A DNA stretch of 8,004 nt, taken from positions 1 to 8,004 of the forward strand of contig JAJYGE010000338.1 of the NCBI GenBank assembly GCA_021785155.1, read 5' to 3'. This DNA is from Planctomycetota bacterium. GTDB taxonomy: Bacteria; Planctomycetota; Phycisphaerae; WQYP01. The notes below the pieces were generated by a model. It worked only from the letters and a program-made list of their open reading frames with translations, did no database searches and was not told the origin of the DNA. The first letter of the stretch is position 1. Each line of letters opens with the position of its first letter. A program made the position numbers and the translations under genes. Shown here piece after piece: positions 6,787 to 8,004 of the stretch.

Positions 6787-7953
6787 GTGAAAATCGCTCT
6801 TTATGCCACACCGCTGGTGACCCGGCACATCACGGGTATCGAACAGTTGGCCAGGAATATCGTTGCGCAATGGGCAGCCATAGCGCCCGATCACCAGTTT
6901 TTTATTCTGCTGGAGAATCACCTGCCTTATCAGCGTGATTTTGATGCCAGTGTCATTGATTTTCTGCCCGAAAACTTTCAGATCGCCCGCATTCATCCCG
7001 AACGACGATTCTCCACCATGGAACGCATTGAGGGCTTATTTCATCGTGATGCCGCCCGCCCGGGCCGACGGGAACCATGGGAAATTCTACACAGTTTCTC
7101 AGCCTGGCTGCCCCGGTCGTCGAGCGTGCCGATGGTACATACCATTCATGATTTATCCTGTGAACTTGATCCGCGTGTACGCCGCACGTATGAGGGCACC
7201 AGGCAGCGGGTAATTCACCGCCAGGCCGTTCAACGCGCCAGCCGCACCATCGCTGTTTCTCAGCAGACACACGACGATATTCTGGCCATCTATAACGTGC
7301 CCCGGGAGCACTTGGATATTATACACAACGGTATTAATCCAACGTTTACTCCCGATACCGATCCCCGGATTCACCGGCAGCTTGTCGAACTGTACAATCT
7401 TGAACGGCGCTATATCCTGATGGTTGGATCCGATATTCCACGCCGTAATTATCAGCATGTCTGGCTGGCGATGCAGCGCGTTCTCCAATCGCATCCGCGG
7501 TTAATTCTTGTTTTCGCCGGACGTAACAACTGGACTCAAACCGCCATTTATCAGCAGATCATGGCTTCCGACTTTCTGAATCGCGTGGTGTTTATAGCAT
7601 CGCCATCGGATCAGGTTCTGGCCCAATTATACCGCGACGCCATGCTGACCTGCTGCGGATCGAGCTTTGAAGGATTCGGACTGTCAGTCCTGGAGGCCAT
7701 GGCCTGCGGCTGCGCTGTTGCATGCAGCGACATGATGTCGCTGCGCGAACTGGCCGGCGATGCCGTGATTTACTTCTCCCACGACGAGGTGGACTCAATG
7801 ACCGAAGCCATTTCATCGCTGGCGGATGATCCGGAATTCCGTCGGCAACTTCGCCAGCGCGGCGTGCAGCGCAGTGCGGAGTTCACATGGGAACATTCCG
7901 CCCGGCAACTGCTGAAGATTCTCGAAAACACCGCCTCCCTGCGCAACCGGTGA
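6787..7953 (+). CDS. GT4-type (GT-B fold) glycosyltransferase
   Basis: This 388-aa protein has the length and motifs of GT4 retaining glycosyltransferases, which move a sugar from a nucleotide-sugar donor to a growing glycan, often for O-antigen, capsule or exopolysaccharide. The N-terminal acceptor half starts with the strand KIALYATPL and a TGIEQLARN segment (16-24), and includes VHTIHDLS (117-124) and the linker stretch IAVSQQTHDDIL (155-166). NGINPTFTP (181-189) is the usual junction before the donor half. There, MVGSDIPRRNYQ (212-223) corresponds to the phosphate-binding PRKN region, FAG (243-245) follows, and the E-x7-E motif is Glu295 to Glu303 in SSFEGFGLSVLEAMACGCAV (292-311). No signal peptide or membrane segment is seen, so it probably acts at the cytoplasmic face. 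The start is GTG with a strong SD. No other glycan genes are in view, though more could lie downstream. Donor and acceptor are unknown. Confidence 0.9.
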   Translation: MKIALYATPLVTRHITGIEQLARNIVAQWAAIAPDHQFFILLENHLPYQRDFDASVIDFLPENFQIARIHPERRFSTMERIEGLFHRDAARPGRREPWEILHSFSAWLPRSSSVPMVHTIHDLSCELDPRVRRTYEGTRQRVIHRQAVQRASRTIAVSQQTHDDILAIYNVPREHLDIIHNGINPTFTPDTDPRIHRQLVELYNLERRYILMVGSDIPRRNYQHVWLAMQRVLQSHPRLILVFAGRNNWTQTAIYQQIMASDFLNRVVFIASPSDQVLAQLYRDAMLTCCGSSFEGFGLSVLEAMACGCAVACSDMMSLRELAGDAVIYFSHDEVDSMTEAISSLADDPEFRRQLRQRGVQRSAEFTWEHSARQLLKILENTASLRNR

Positions 7954-8004
7954 TGCGTGTATATCGTCTGTCGCAAAGATGAATCCGGATAGATCGAATC
8001 GGAT

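Noticed and set aside
7979..8004. ATG at 7979 as the start of a next gene
   Set aside because: The frame stays open to the window edge, but there are only eight codons and no SD before it. The nearer ATG at 7953 closes after nine codons.

Overview
The window carries five complete genes, all on the + strand and closely spaced (gaps of about 100-235 bp). In order they are a YchF/OLA1-type P-loop nucleotidase, a large exported glycoside hydrolase of the GH78 alpha-L-rhamnosidase type, a DEAD-box-type RNA helicase with a DEVD motif II, a ClpP-type serine protease subunit, and a GT4-type glycosyltransferase. I found no tRNA, rRNA, CRISPR array, insertion sequence, attachment site or phage gene.

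The organism is a bacterium: Shine-Dalgarno sites precede most starts, there is a sigma70-like promoter, and the gene set is bacterial. Base composition is moderate, with GC-rich stretches. The diverged ClpP start region, the DEVD helicase, and a big secreted GH78 among housekeeping genes would fit a planctomycete of the Phycisphaerae type or another PVC-group bacterium. That placement is inference from recalled family resemblance, not something the bases prove.

Layout: 1-163 is a leader region with a possible promoter (GCGACA, 17 bp, TATAAC) and an SD before ychF (164-1255). A 126-bp gap with a strong AGGAG leads to the GH78 gene (1382-4282). A 99-bp gap (4283-4381) holds the best promoter in the window (TTGACC, 16 bp, TATGAT), bracketed by a perfect 9-bp inverted repeat. 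The helicase follows (4382-5728). A 233-bp gap with an A-tract, a weak -10-like box and a tiny candidate leader ORF precedes clpP (5962-6684). A 102-bp gap with a small palindrome and a strong SD precedes the glycosyltransferase (GTG start, 6787-7953). The last 51 bases hold no gene I can support.

The genes do not form one pathway. YchF, the helicase and ClpP belong to translation, RNA remodelling and protein quality control. The GH78 enzyme would remove terminal rhamnose from external glycans. The glycosyltransferase would build surface or exported glycans. I did not find an evident new multi-gene system. The points most worth a second look are the unusual residues around the ClpP nucleophile and at its N-terminus, the DEVD helicase, the divergent catalytic loop of the GH78 enzyme, and the inverted repeat around the helicase promoter.
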